From Chryseobacterium soli (GTDB lineage: Bacteria > Bacteroidota > Bacteroidia > Flavobacteriales > Weeksellaceae), in assembly GCF_000737705.1 (NCBI RefSeq), contig NZ_JPRH01000002.1, positions 62,001-126,000 on the forward strand: DNA of 64,000 nucleotides. The letters are read 5' to 3'. How positions within the stretch are numbered: the first letter of the stretch is position 1; the number at the start of each line of letters is the position of its first letter. Position numbers and translations under genes: made by a program. Below the pieces are notes generated by a model. That model worked only from the letters and a program-made list of their open reading frames with translations. It was not told the DNA's origin and searched no databases. Shown piece by piece: positions 15,829 through 24,261 of this stretch.

Positions 15829-16350
15829 TTACTTAAGACCGATTTTCAGTCCCATTTCTTTTTTCATATGAAGCAGTACCTCAGCATTTCCTTTGGCATC
15901 ATCCACCGGGTGATGGGTGTGCTCCGTTTTTCGGAGATGTTTCCACTGGGCAAACGTATCTTTTTCTAATCCGCAGTACAAGTCAGACAGTCTTCTTGAA
16001 GAGTATCCAAAAGGATTTCTTTTGATAAAATGATGAAAATACCAGCAGATGAACATCCAGTCGAAACCGTTGTTATCACTGATGAAAATAGGTCTTCCCT
16101 TAGAATGTGTTTTGATCCAGTCTTCAAATTGAAGCATCATAGTTTCAGGATCATCAAAATTCATCGTTTCTTCCCTGCTGAAACCGGAAACGGCCAAAGC
16201 ATCAGGATTGAAATTTCCTGAAATGGGTTTAAGTTTTCCATAGAAAGTGGTGTCGAGTTCTTCATTCACCAGAACCGCTCCAAAACAGATCATTGAAAAG
16301 TCTCCGGGAATCGGACCGTCCGATTCTATATCCACCATGATGTAGCTCAT
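15829..16350 (-). CDS. 3'-5' exonuclease, DEDDh-like
   Basis: 173 residues. The RNase H-like exonuclease motifs are present: MVDIESDG (ExoI, DxE), SDNNGFDWMF (ExoII Asp) and HHPVDDAKGNA (ExoIII, His and Asp), in the order and spacing of the DEDDh family. It has no polymerase or other domain. Likely a small ribonuclease or deoxyribonuclease; the substrate is unknown. It sits between tyrS and the acetyltransferase gene, all on the minus strand. Confidence 0.85.
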   Translation of the reverse strand: MSYIMVDIESDGPIPGDFSMICFGAVLVNEELDTTFYGKLKPISGNFNPDALAVSGFSREETMNFDDPETMMLQFEDWIKTHSKGRPIFISDNNGFDWMFICWYFHHFIKRNPFGYSSRRLSDLYCGLEKDTFAQWKHLRKTEHTHHPVDDAKGNAEVLLHMKKEMGLKIGLK

Positions 16351-16436
16351 TGTTTTTCTTTATTGAACGAATATATTAAAATTCTTTCTGAAACTTTATA
16401 TCTATAGAAGTTCAAAAAATGCTCTTTTCCCAATCT

Positions 16437-17600
16437 TTATTTTAGTCTGTGGATTAATTCGACGAAAACATCAGGATCGGTCATTTTTATAGTACCAATC
16501 TGGACGCCGCCATTTTCAATCAATCTCCGCACCGCTGATTTGCTGAGGTCATTTTTAAGCTGATGACAAAGTTCAATTAATAATAATCTGTGATTATCAT
16601 GAGATAAAGAAGCAATAGAAACCGGTTCAAAAACTTTGTCTCCAACATTTTTACTTTGAAACTGACTGCTGAAAAATACTTCCGCAAGATCTGCTGATGC
16701 CTCATCATGGTATTGGCTGATGATGTTTTTTGCGATCAGCTTTTTGATGTTCATTGGATTTTCGCCGTTTTCTATTTTCAGCAGTATACTTTGCTTTTCT
16801 TCCACGGGAAAATCGGTGGTCAGATCAATAAATTCTTCAATCAAGGTATCCGGAATAGACATTATTTTTCCAAACATTTCATTTGGCTCATCAGTAAGAC
16901 CAATGGTATTATTTAGTGATTTACTCATTTTTTCTTTTCCATCCAATCCTTTTAATAAAGGCATGCAGATCACAATTTGCGGAGATTTTTTATGACTTTC
17001 CTGCAGCTGGCGCCCCATGGTACAGTTGAAAAGCTGGTCGGTTCCGCCCATTTCAATATCACATTCAATTTTTACAGAATCAAAACCCTGTAAAATTGGG
17101 TATACCAGTTCGTGCATGGCGATTGGTGTATTATCCGTAAACCTTTTATTAAAATCATTTCTGTGCATAAGCTGGGCAATGGTAACTTTTGACATAAGCT
17201 GAATCACTTCCGAAAAAGGTAATGCATCCAACCAGTCGGAGTTAAAAACAATTTTTGTTTTTTCAATATCCATCACCTTTGAAAGCTGGCTGATGTAGGT
17301 TTGTGCATTGTGTTGCACCTCTTCTATACTCAACGGTTTCCGGGCTTTATTTTTTCCTGTAGGATCCCCGATTCTGGCGGTAAAACTGCCAACCACAATA
17401 ATGACCTCATGCCCGAGATCCTGAAACTGTTTCAACTTTTTGAGCACTACGGCATGGCCGAGATGCAGATCCGGAGCGGTAGGATCAAACCCCAGCTTGA
17501 TTCTCAGTTTTCTATGTTCTTCCTTTGCCTGTTTTAATTTCTGCTCTAACCCGTTTTCAGGCAGAATAAAGGCTGTGTTTTGTTGTAATGTGTTGATCAT
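16437..17600 (-). CDS. tyrS: Tyrosyl-tRNA synthetase (TyrZ-like form)
   Basis: 387 residues, class I synthetase that charges tRNA-Tyr. The HIGH motif is HLGH in APDLHLGHAVVL near residue 46, and the KMSKS motif is intact in GKEKMSKSLNN near residue 230. The IGDPTGKNKARKPL segment and length favour the TyrZ-like branch over the E. coli-type TyrS. The C-terminal domain is S4-like (SAVRRLIENGGVQIG). Its 5' leader carries a Tyr-rich leader ORF and a terminator, so expression is probably controlled by tRNA-Tyr charging. Confidence 0.96.
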   Translation of the reverse strand: MINTLQQNTAFILPENGLEQKLKQAKEEHRKLRIKLGFDPTAPDLHLGHAVVLKKLKQFQDLGHEVIIVVGSFTARIGDPTGKNKARKPLSIEEVQHNAQTYISQLSKVMDIEKTKIVFNSDWLDALPFSEVIQLMSKVTIAQLMHRNDFNKRFTDNTPIAMHELVYPILQGFDSVKIECDIEMGGTDQLFNCTMGRQLQESHKKSPQIVICMPLLKGLDGKEKMSKSLNNTIGLTDEPNEMFGKIMSIPDTLIEEFIDLTTDFPVEEKQSILLKIENGENPMNIKKLIAKNIISQYHDEASADLAEVFFSSQFQSKNVGDKVFEPVSIASLSHDNHRLLLIELCHQLKNDLSKSAVRRLIENGGVQIGTIKMTDPDVFVELIHRLK

Positions 17601-17618
17601 TGAATAAGATTTTAGAAT

Positions 17619-17648
17619 TAAAAAAGCCCGGACAATCCTGTCCGGGCT
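17619..17648 (-). terminator. Attenuator terminator in the tyrS leader
   Basis: On the minus strand, AGCCCGGACA (17648-17639) pairs perfectly with TGTCCGGGCT (17634-17625) around a 4-nt loop and is followed by six T. It lies upstream of the tyrS start (17600) on the same strand and downstream of the leader ORF, so it would stop transcription before tyrS unless prevented. Confidence 0.88.
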
Positions 17649-17706
17649 CTATACTATTGTAGATTATTTTATACTAGATAATAGCGATAGAAAGTCTTCC
17701 CGAACG
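17638..17706 (-). promoter_or_regulatory. Antiterminator pairing segment for tyrS attenuation
   Basis: GTTCGGG (17705-17699, just after the last Tyr codon) can pair over 7 bp, one of them G-U, with CCCGGAC (17646-17640) in the 5' arm of the terminator. This pairing excludes the terminator. A ribosome stalled on the Tyr codons would leave GTTCGGG free. A ribosome continuing to the stop would cover it. The pairing is inferred by hand. Confidence 0.6.
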
Positions 17707-17769
17707 ATAGGCCGGGTAGTAATACTCGCTGAAAAAAGGCAAGCGCAATATGCTGTTTAAATGCTTCAT
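17674..17769 (-). CDS. Tyrosine-rich leader peptide of tyrS
   Basis: 31 codons from ATG (17769-17767) to TAG (17676-17674). The peptide begins MKHLNSILRL and contains SEYYYPAYRSG: three successive Tyr codons (17724-17716), then Pro, Ala and Tyr (17709-17707). Four Tyr among six codons is far above chance. It sits between a TATATTTG -7 element 8 nt upstream and the tyrS terminator, the layout of a ribosome-mediated attenuator. It is too short for normal gene calling. It may also sense Phe (two adjacent Phe codons precede), but the Tyr run points to tyrS control. Confidence 0.8.
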   Translation of the reverse strand: MKHLNSILRLPFFSEYYYPAYRSGRLSIAII

Positions 17770-17777
17770 TTGAAATA

Positions 17778-17785
17778 CAAATATA
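17778..17785 (-). promoter_or_regulatory. -7 element for the tyrS leader transcript
   Basis: TATATTTG on the minus strand, 8 nt before the leader ATG. Matches TAnnTTTG exactly. No strong -33 box is visible. Confidence 0.55.
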
Positions 17786-17821
17786 GAAACTTTTTTTGAT
17801 AAGGATTAAAAATCACGATTC

Positions 17822-18391
17822 TTAATAGCAGTTTCTGATCTGTTCTTTCCAGATTTCCACATCTTCCGAAGAAGCGCGGTCGGCTTGATCAAAAAAGAAA
17901 TGCTGAATAATTTCAAAACCTGAATACAGGAAAATTCCCTGATCTGAAGTCAGTGAAAGCGCTTTATCCATCCCCATCCGTTCATATTCGTCATGGGATT
18001 TTCCGTGGGTATTGATGATGACTGTCTTTTTACCTGTCAGAAGCCCTTTTTGAATGCCCTGATCATACCGGTACGCAAAACCATAGCTGAACACGCGGTC
18101 GATATATCCTTTCATCACCGCAGGCATTCCTGTCCACCAGATGGGATAGATGAAGGTGATGTGCTCTGCCCAAGAAATGAAATCCTGTTCTGTCTGTACA
18201 TCATCAGCGACTTTTCCCATACGTTGTCCCTGCATGTCCTCAAGACTCATAACAGGATTGAAATTGATCTGATTGAGATCTCTGATTTCGATTTCGTGGT
18301 TTGCGGACCGAAGACTTTCTGTTACGGTTTCCAGCAGCTGATGGTTTAAACTCTTTGAGTTTGGGTGTGCGTAAATAATTAAATGTCTCAT
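17822..18391 (-). CDS. NAD(P)H-dependent oxidoreductase, flavodoxin-2 (NQO1/KefF) family
   Basis: 189 residues from the ATG at 18391; the frame extends upstream, but the family starts with MRHLIIYAHPNSKS. FMN-binding features are YAHPNSKSLNHQL, the FIYPIWWTGMPAVMKGYIDRVF block typical of NAD(P)H quinone reductase-like proteins, and INTHGKSHDEY. Likely reduces quinones or electrophiles with NAD(P)H. A TACTTTTG -7 element at 18418-18411 supports this start. An AraC regulator gene lies immediately upstream on the same strand and may control it. Confidence 0.9.
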   Translation of the reverse strand: MRHLIIYAHPNSKSLNHQLLETVTESLRSANHEIEIRDLNQINFNPVMSLEDMQGQRMGKVADDVQTEQDFISWAEHITFIYPIWWTGMPAVMKGYIDRVFSYGFAYRYDQGIQKGLLTGKKTVIINTHGKSHDEYERMGMDKALSLTSDQGIFLYSGFEIIQHFFFDQADRASSEDVEIWKEQIRNCY

Positions 18392-18461
18392 GTTTTCTAA
18401 TTGTATGGGACAAAAGTAGAGCAGATGAGGTTTCAAAAATTGTAAGAAAACGAAATGGAAT

Positions 18462-19292
18462 TTATTCTGATCTCGGATTGCAGATATCCTGCTGGAATTT
18501 CAGATACTGTTTCGGGGAAATGTTCAGGAAATGCTTAAAATCATGGATCAGCTGGCTTTGGTCATAATAACCACATTCGTCAATAATGCTGAACCATTCT
18601 ACCGTATCCTGATTTTCAATTTTTTTTTCGATGGTTTTGATGGCTTTTAAAAAACGGCTGTAGCGGTTAATTTCCTTTGATGAATAGCCAAAATTTTCTT
18701 TGTGTTTCAACTGGATGTTTCTCTCACTTTGCCCGGTCTGTTCTGCGATTGTTTTAACAGGATTTAAATTTTCATCGGTGAAACTGCTCAACAGCCGGTT
18801 TGTAGTATCCTGATCTTTCAGGTATAATCTACAAAATTCAATAATGTGGTCAACCTGTTGTTCAGGGGAAGGAATTACTGCCAGTTGCTGCCATAGATCC
18901 GTAAAACAGTTTTCTCTTAAAAGTTCGTCCGGATGTAGGACTGCATTATTTTCAATTGTCGCTCTTCCAAAAAAACGGTAAAATGCATCATCTTTAAAAT
19001 TAGCGACTAAAATTGAGGTTTTTGAAGGTAAAGTATATTCAAAAGCATGCCTGATGGGTCCAAAGACAATACATTTATCCACGGTAAGGGTTGTTTTTTC
19101 TTGGGTCGTCAGAGATGCATTTTCTCCGAAACAGAATAACAAAATAGTTTGGTAGGTGGGCAATAAAGTCTTTGTTAATGCTTCGGTGGATGTGTTTTCA
19201 GCATAATAAAAATGCGAGAATACATTTTCAAATTCTGTAGGAACTGAAATCCTGAGTTGATGGTATTCCGGCGTTTTATCTTCCATGATCAT
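18462..19292 (-). CDS. AraC family transcriptional regulator
   Basis: 276 residues. The C-terminal third has two helix-turn-helix units of the AraC/XylS type (KTIAEQTGQSERNIQLKHKENFG and CGYYDQSQLIHDFKHFLNISPKQY). The N-terminal part is a sensor region of the small Bacteroidetes type (DUF6597-like by pattern, not proven). It is located 70 bp upstream of the oxidoreductase gene on the same strand, and a promoter lies between them, so it is a candidate regulator of that gene. ATG at 19292 is used; an ATG two codons later is equally possible. Confidence 0.9.
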   Translation of the reverse strand: MIMEDKTPEYHQLRISVPTEFENVFSHFYYAENTSTEALTKTLLPTYQTILLFCFGENASLTTQEKTTLTVDKCIVFGPIRHAFEYTLPSKTSILVANFKDDAFYRFFGRATIENNAVLHPDELLRENCFTDLWQQLAVIPSPEQQVDHIIEFCRLYLKDQDTTNRLLSSFTDENLNPVKTIAEQTGQSERNIQLKHKENFGYSSKEINRYSRFLKAIKTIEKKIENQDTVEWFSIIDECGYYDQSQLIHDFKHFLNISPKQYLKFQQDICNPRSE

Positions 19293-19302
19293 CGAAGTAA
19301 AA

Positions 19303-20313
19303 TTAGTTAGATCTATAGCCTGGAGCTGGTGCAGCGTCAGTTTGGTTTATTATATTTCCTTTGTCATCCACTGTTTTAGATCTGCCATATCTGTCGGTAG
19401 TTGTAACCTGACTTAATTTTCCGTTATGGTACTTATATTCTTTTTTTTCATTATTACTTTTACAAAGTTTATACGTAATAACATTTTTGCTGTCGTATTT
19501 TTCCTGACAGATATATTTTTCTTTATTTTTTGCGGAATTTTCATCCACTATTAATTTTTCTGTCGTCTTCGAGCCGTCTGTCTCATATTTGGTTTTGATG
19601 TTTTTATTTTCATCATTATATTCTTTGGTTTTTCCATTTGGGTAAAATGCGTGGTTGATTTTAGTAAAACTATTGATAACCCGCAGTACTTTTTTGCCGT
19701 CCTGGCTATAAATTGTTTTGATGGTATTGCTGTCTTTATCCTGTATACTATTATCTATTTTTATAGTGCTGAATCTATTTCCATTCGCATAATATTCAGT
19801 ACGAGTATAGATGCTATCTTCCCAGGTTTCATAGCATTTTTTTTCATGGGTGAACTCCGAACGAACCAGATTTCCGTCTTTAAAAATATAAAGTTTTCCT
19901 TTGGTCAATATTTTTTCAAAGCGTCCTTTTCTATCAATTGTAAAGAGTATTTCTTCTTTTTTAAAACCATCGACTATATTTTGGATTCGATAGGTTCCCT
20001 GGGAAAGGCTTACTCCTTCAGAGGTGTTTTTTTCCGTGTATTTTTTATATTCTTCTTCGGATAAGGCATTTTTTATTCTGTATTTACTGTCCTTATCCAG
20101 TATTTTGTCTTCGCAATCTTCATCACAGTAGACAATATACCAAATATCTTTTTCTGCATCTTCATTCGTATCGTAAGTCCATTTTTTAAGCGTTAAACGT
20201 CCTTCTGTAAGATAAGTGGCTTCAATAAAATAATTCTGACTCAGTGAGATTGTATCTTGCGAAAACAAGAATGATGAGATAAACAATGTTATAATGAGTA
20301 AGGTGGATTTCAT
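19303..20313 (-). CDS. Secreted YwqK/MORN-like repeat protein
   Basis: 336 residues. The N-terminus MKSTLLIITLFISSFLFSQ is a signal peptide with probable cleavage before residue 20. The body has many short Tyr/Gly/Lys-rich beta repeats, e.g. YYANGNRFSTIKI, FYPNGKTKEYND and YHNGKLSQVTTTD, like the antitoxin YwqK/MORN-type repeats of Bacteroidetes surface proteins. No catalytic motif is seen. Its start overlaps the stop of the upstream TetR gene by 4 bp (ATGA), so they are in one operon. Confidence 0.75.
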   Translation of the reverse strand: MKSTLLIITLFISSFLFSQDTISLSQNYFIEATYLTEGRLTLKKWTYDTNEDAEKDIWYIVYCDEDCEDKILDKDSKYRIKNALSEEEYKKYTEKNTSEGVSLSQGTYRIQNIVDGFKKEEILFTIDRKGRFEKILTKGKLYIFKDGNLVRSEFTHEKKCYETWEDSIYTRTEYYANGNRFSTIKIDNSIQDKDSNTIKTIYSQDGKKVLRVINSFTKINHAFYPNGKTKEYNDENKNIKTKYETDGSKTTEKLIVDENSAKNKEKYICQEKYDSKNVITYKLCKSNNEKKEYKYHNGKLSQVTTTDRYGRSKTVDDKGNIINQTDAAPAPGYRSN

Positions 20314-20936
20314 GGTTTCTTTATATAATTTAATTCATACAATTTCTGCTGTTCCTCATTCAGCAGAAGATAAAAAAAGTTCATCTGTACCAGGGTATAA
20401 TATTTTACAGCTTCCTCTTTATTCAGTTTTAGGGTGATTTTATTGTGGCTGATCCAGTTATTTCCAAACACAAACATTTGGGTCAGAAGATTATCCATGA
20501 TAAAATCAGGGATATTTTCTTTTAAAATTTTATTCTTTTGAAAGCTCTCAAAAATGGTCTGAAATTCTTCCTTTCTTCTGATACTCAAGAGTTCATACTC
20601 AGTTTCTATTTCCGGAATCCGATGTAAAATATCCAGGAAGTTCAAAAAGATAAACTGATAATTATAAAATATTTCGAAAGAAGAATACGTGAAATCATAC
20701 AGGCTTTCCAAATCCTTATATTCATTTTTTTCCAGCTGTTTCATCAGCGCATCCATCTTGGAGATTAAAGCACGAAAAAGCAGGTTAATGATGTCTTCCG
20801 AATGTTTGAAATGATAATGCAGATTTCCCGGGCTGATGTTCAGTTCAGCAGCAATATGCCTTGTGGTTATGTTATTGTAACCTTTTTCGTTGAACAGCTG
20901 AAGGGCTTTTACCGCTATCTTTTCCTTGGTTTTCAT
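20310..20936 (-). CDS. TetR/AcrR family transcriptional regulator
   Basis: 208 residues from the ATG at 20936. The upstream extension of the frame is rejected because the family starts at MKTKEKIAVKALQLFNEKG and a perfect -7 element (TATATTTG) lies 4 nt before this ATG. The helix-turn-helix is clear (YNNITTRHIAAELNISPGNLHYHFKHSEDI). The C-terminal ligand region resembles TetR_C of unknown specificity. It is the promoter-proximal gene of a two-gene operon with the secreted repeat protein. Confidence 0.9.
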   Translation of the reverse strand: MKTKEKIAVKALQLFNEKGYNNITTRHIAAELNISPGNLHYHFKHSEDIINLLFRALISKMDALMKQLEKNEYKDLESLYDFTYSSFEIFYNYQFIFLNFLDILHRIPEIETEYELLSIRRKEEFQTIFESFQKNKILKENIPDFIMDNLLTQMFVFGNNWISHNKITLKLNKEEAVKYYTLVQMNFFYLLLNEEQQKLYELNYIKKP

Positions 20937-20940
20937 GGTC

Positions 20941-20948
20941 CAAATATA
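20941..20948 (-). promoter_or_regulatory. -7 element 4 nt before the TetR ATG
   Basis: TATATTTG on the minus strand followed by GACC and then the ATG at 20936. This predicts a leaderless transcript. Confidence 0.55.
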
Positions 20949-21017
20949 AGAGAGTTTTAGATAATAATTCAATATCTATTTTGCAGGCGGAATGGGATAT
21001 CCTTTTATCATAAGTTC

Positions 21018-21072
21018 ATAAAAAGAAACCGGTAGTATTCTTAATGATAAAAGAATACTGCCGGTTTCAGTT
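21018..21072 (-). terminator. Intrinsic terminator of the outer-membrane barrel gene
   Basis: A long stem, GAAACCGGTAGTATTCT paired with AGAATACTGCCGGTTTC, with a loop of about 10 nt. On the minus strand it is followed by a T-rich stretch. It lies 35 bp beyond the stop of the barrel gene. Confidence 0.8.
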
Positions 21073-21106
21073 TTTGGTTATTAGTTAATATTTTTTATGA
21101 TGAGAG

Positions 21107-23479
21107 TTAGCTTCCTCCACCTGCACGGCTGGATTCTTCAAATTTTACCTGTTTTGTGGCTCCTTTTACATTATTGTTTCCAAATTTATACGTTACGGAA
21201 AGATTGATATTTCTGGTGATTCCTTTCGTGAAATATTCTACATCATAATTCGGATAATATTCAGTTCCTTTTGAACGGTTGGTGTTCAGAATATCATTTA
21301 CATTAAGGTTAATCAACAGTTTTTTCTCCATAAGACTTAGCTTCATCCCAGTGTACACCGAAACATTTCCATTGAAATACGTATTTCCGCTTCGGTTGGG
21401 AATAGAACTCCAAAGTCCGAGCATGAATGTGACCGTTTTCTCTTTATTCAGAAAGAAATTATTATCTAAATTAAAATTGGCTCCATACCCTGCAGGTGCA
21501 GAAACCGCATTAGGACTGTATGATTTTGATTTGGCATAAAATCCGTTCACAAAGACGTTAGATTCCAGCCATTTCAGTTTATTGTAGTTATAGCTGATAT
21601 TGATCCCGGTCTGGTCTTCATTGTAAAAATTTTTAACGATGCTGTATTTCAGATCTCCTTCCACGACCTGTATTCTGTCCCAATTATCTTTATTGCGGTT
21701 ATAGTAAGCCGTAAAGCTCAGATTACTTTTCAGTACATAGGCGAATTCAAAGTTATCGGAGAATGAAGGCAGCAGATAAGGATTCCCGGTGCTGTATTCA
21801 TATTCTGAAGTATAGAATTTGAAAGGATTCAGGTTCCCAAAATAAGGACGAGAGATTCTTCTGGAATAGTTGAGGGAGAACGTATGGTCGTCACTGGCCT
21901 TGTAACTGATATATGCCGTGGGAAACAGCTTACCGTAGTTGATTTTGGCTGAAGAATCATCATTCATTGAAATTCCCTCCAGTTTTGTGTATTCATAACG
22001 AAGTCCTGCTTTTGCTTCCCATTTTTCACTGATTTTAAAGCTTGCGGAGGCATAGGCTGCATAGTTTTCTTCATTGTAGAAGAAGGTATTGGTTCTGTCG
22101 GTATTCAGGATATTCTGCCCGTTAATGATATTGAAGAAATTAAACTCAGAATCATTTTTGATCTTAGTATATTTTACTCCGGCTTCCGTTTTGATCTTGG
22201 CAAAATTTTTCTCCAGATCTGCCTGTCCCGAATAAATCCTGTATTTACTGATCGGGTTGGCCATAGTAGAAACCGTATTGGTGGTAATGGTATTATAAAA
22301 ATTCCTGGCATTGGCATTATTCATCATCACATTCGCTGTCAAACTCAGTTTGCTTCCCAGTGTATCCAGTTTTACATCATAAAAAGCAGAGGCGTTATGC
22401 GCATTTCTGCGGTTTTTATTTCTGTAATCGGATGAAATGTCCAAAAGCCCGTTTTCATTAAAAACTTTTGTACTGCTTTTTCCTTGTTCGATGGGATTAC
22501 TGAAGGAATAATTGTAGTTGATCCCTACCGTACTTTTATCATTGATCTTATATTCCGCTTTTACGTTTCCGCCTTTATACCGGTAATTGCTTAAACTTTT
22601 GGTATTCGTATTCCAGTAATTATCATCGGTAGTTCCGGTGAGATAATTGTAGGAAGTATTTTCCCAGTAATTATCGCCAATAGATAAATTGGAGGTAACC
22701 GACAGTTTTTCTCCCTGATAATTAAAAGTAGCGCCACTTCTGGTGGAAGTAGTGGCTTTTCCGCCATAATAGTTTCCTGAAGTCTGGAGAGAGCCGTTCC
22801 AGCCGAGATTGGTATTTCTTTTAAGGATAATATTAATCAGTCCGCTTTTTCCTTCTGCTTCATATTTTGCAGGAGGGGTGGTAATAACTTCAATCTTAAG
22901 AATATCATCGGAACGGATGGTTTTCAGGTAATTGATAAGTTCCTGCCCGTTGAGATTAAGCAGCCTGTCATTAATCATCACCGCCACATTGCTTTTTCCT
23001 GCGATGCTGATGGCTTCATCCGAAGTACGTACCATCGGTGTTTTTGCTAAGGCTTCTATCGCATCCAGACCTTGGGAGGCTACAGAATTTTCCACATTAA
23101 AGACCAAACGGTCTACTTTTCTTTCAAAAAGTTTTTTCTTAACGGTTACCGTTACCCCTTCAATTTTTCTTTCCTCTGTAGGAACTTCTTTCAGCTGGAT
23201 ATTTTTTTTGGAATTTCCTTTTACAGAAATTTTTTCACTATTGGTTTTGATGCCGTCTTTTATAATTTCAAGCAGATAATTTCCGTCTTCTTTCAATGGG
23301 ACTTTATACATCCCTTTTTCATCAGTGATAGCAGAAAACTTTGCTTCACCTTTTGTGATAAGGACTTCAGTTTCTGCTGCAGGTTTATTTTCTTTATCGG
23401 TAATGGTTCCTTCCACACTCTGTGCAAAAATAAATGAAGAGGAAACCAGACTTAAAAGAATAACAATCTTTCGATTCAT
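21107..23479 (-). CDS. TonB-dependent receptor-like outer-membrane beta-barrel protein
   Basis: 790 residues. A signal peptide (MNRKIVILLSLVSSSFIFAQ) is followed by a carboxypeptidase-regulatory-like domain (VEGTITDKENKPAAETEV, about residues 22-95), a plug domain (VMINDRLLNLNG, DILKIEVITTPPAKYEAEG, INIILKRN) and an outer-membrane barrel of the OMP_b-brl_3 type rich in aromatic strands. Found in the outer membrane, it probably takes up a nutrient or siderophore, or belongs to the receptor-like group with no known cargo. No SusD partner or TonB gene is adjacent. Monocistronic, closed by a strong terminator. Annotated as partner-free SusC-like only by family. Confidence 0.92.
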   Translation of the reverse strand: MNRKIVILLSLVSSSFIFAQSVEGTITDKENKPAAETEVLITKGEAKFSAITDEKGMYKVPLKEDGNYLLEIIKDGIKTNSEKISVKGNSKKNIQLKEVPTEERKIEGVTVTVKKKLFERKVDRLVFNVENSVASQGLDAIEALAKTPMVRTSDEAISIAGKSNVAVMINDRLLNLNGQELINYLKTIRSDDILKIEVITTPPAKYEAEGKSGLINIILKRNTNLGWNGSLQTSGNYYGGKATTSTRSGATFNYQGEKLSVTSNLSIGDNYWENTSYNYLTGTTDDNYWNTNTKSLSNYRYKGGNVKAEYKINDKSTVGINYNYSFSNPIEQGKSSTKVFNENGLLDISSDYRNKNRRNAHNASAFYDVKLDTLGSKLSLTANVMMNNANARNFYNTITTNTVSTMANPISKYRIYSGQADLEKNFAKIKTEAGVKYTKIKNDSEFNFFNIINGQNILNTDRTNTFFYNEENYAAYASASFKISEKWEAKAGLRYEYTKLEGISMNDDSSAKINYGKLFPTAYISYKASDDHTFSLNYSRRISRPYFGNLNPFKFYTSEYEYSTGNPYLLPSFSDNFEFAYVLKSNLSFTAYYNRNKDNWDRIQVVEGDLKYSIVKNFYNEDQTGINISYNYNKLKWLESNVFVNGFYAKSKSYSPNAVSAPAGYGANFNLDNNFFLNKEKTVTFMLGLWSSIPNRSGNTYFNGNVSVYTGMKLSLMEKKLLINLNVNDILNTNRSKGTEYYPNYDVEYFTKGITRNINLSVTYKFGNNNVKGATKQVKFEESSRAGGGS

Positions 23480-23621
23480 GTATAGTATTTACCATAAAGA
23501 CAACTCATGGGTTGGTGATATTACATGACAATAGTAATATTGCTGTTTTTTTAATAATCACTTCTGTTGACCATCAGCATTTCCTGTTTGTTTTAATTAA
23601 ATTTGTAGGATAAAATTTTCG

Positions 23622-24200
23622 ATGATGCATGAAAAGCTTTTACATTTTATCAGTTCCGGCCATCAGTTCAATAGTGACGAGATTGAAATGATAACTACCT
23701 ATTTTGAACCTGTGAACTATTCAAAAAATACCATCATTGAAGCAGCTGGAAAGGTGCCGCAGTATCTGTATTATATTGTGACGGGCTATCTGAGGTTATT
23801 TTATACAGATCAGAACGGTGCTGAAGTAACAACGCATATCAATTGTCCGCCGGGATTTTTTACTTCTTACTTTAATTTTATCAATCAGACCAAGTCCGAT
23901 GAAAATGTAGAATGCATAACAGCTTGTGAACTGTTAAGAATCAGTAAAGAAAATCTTGATGTTCTTACTGCTGCCAGTTCTGCAATGAAGGATTTCAGTA
24001 TTTCGGTATTTCAGCAGTCTGTTACCTACAATGAAAACCGGTCTAAAGAATTATCAACGCTAAGCGCAGAGCAGCGCTATCTCAAGCTGATAGAAAATTA
24101 TCCGGAGATTATTCAGAATGTTCCTGTTCAATATATTGCATCATTTTTAGGAATGAAGCCCGAAAGCCTGAGCCGTATCCGAAAAAAAATAATTAACTAA
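23622..24200 (+). CDS. Crp/Fnr family transcriptional regulator
   Basis: 192 residues. The N-terminal cyclic-nucleotide-binding-like beta roll (KNTIIEAAGKVPQYLYYIVTGYLRLFY) and a C-terminal winged helix (VPVQYIASFLGMKPESLSRIRKK) define the family. The Cys positions of Fnr are absent, so it is not oxygen sensing by Fe-S. A TAAATTTG -7 element lies about 17 nt upstream. The reductase gene begins 61 bp after the stop and may be the target. Divergent from the barrel gene, 142 bp away. Confidence 0.9.
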   Translation: MMHEKLLHFISSGHQFNSDEIEMITTYFEPVNYSKNTIIEAAGKVPQYLYYIVTGYLRLFYTDQNGAEVTTHINCPPGFFTSYFNFINQTKSDENVECITACELLRISKENLDVLTAASSAMKDFSISVFQQSVTYNENRSKELSTLSAEQRYLKLIENYPEIIQNVPVQYIASFLGMKPESLSRIRKKIIN

Positions 24201-24261
24201 CAAAAGTCAAGCGGTTCCGGAAAGGATAAACAGAACTTTGTATCATTAAAACGTAAGAAAA

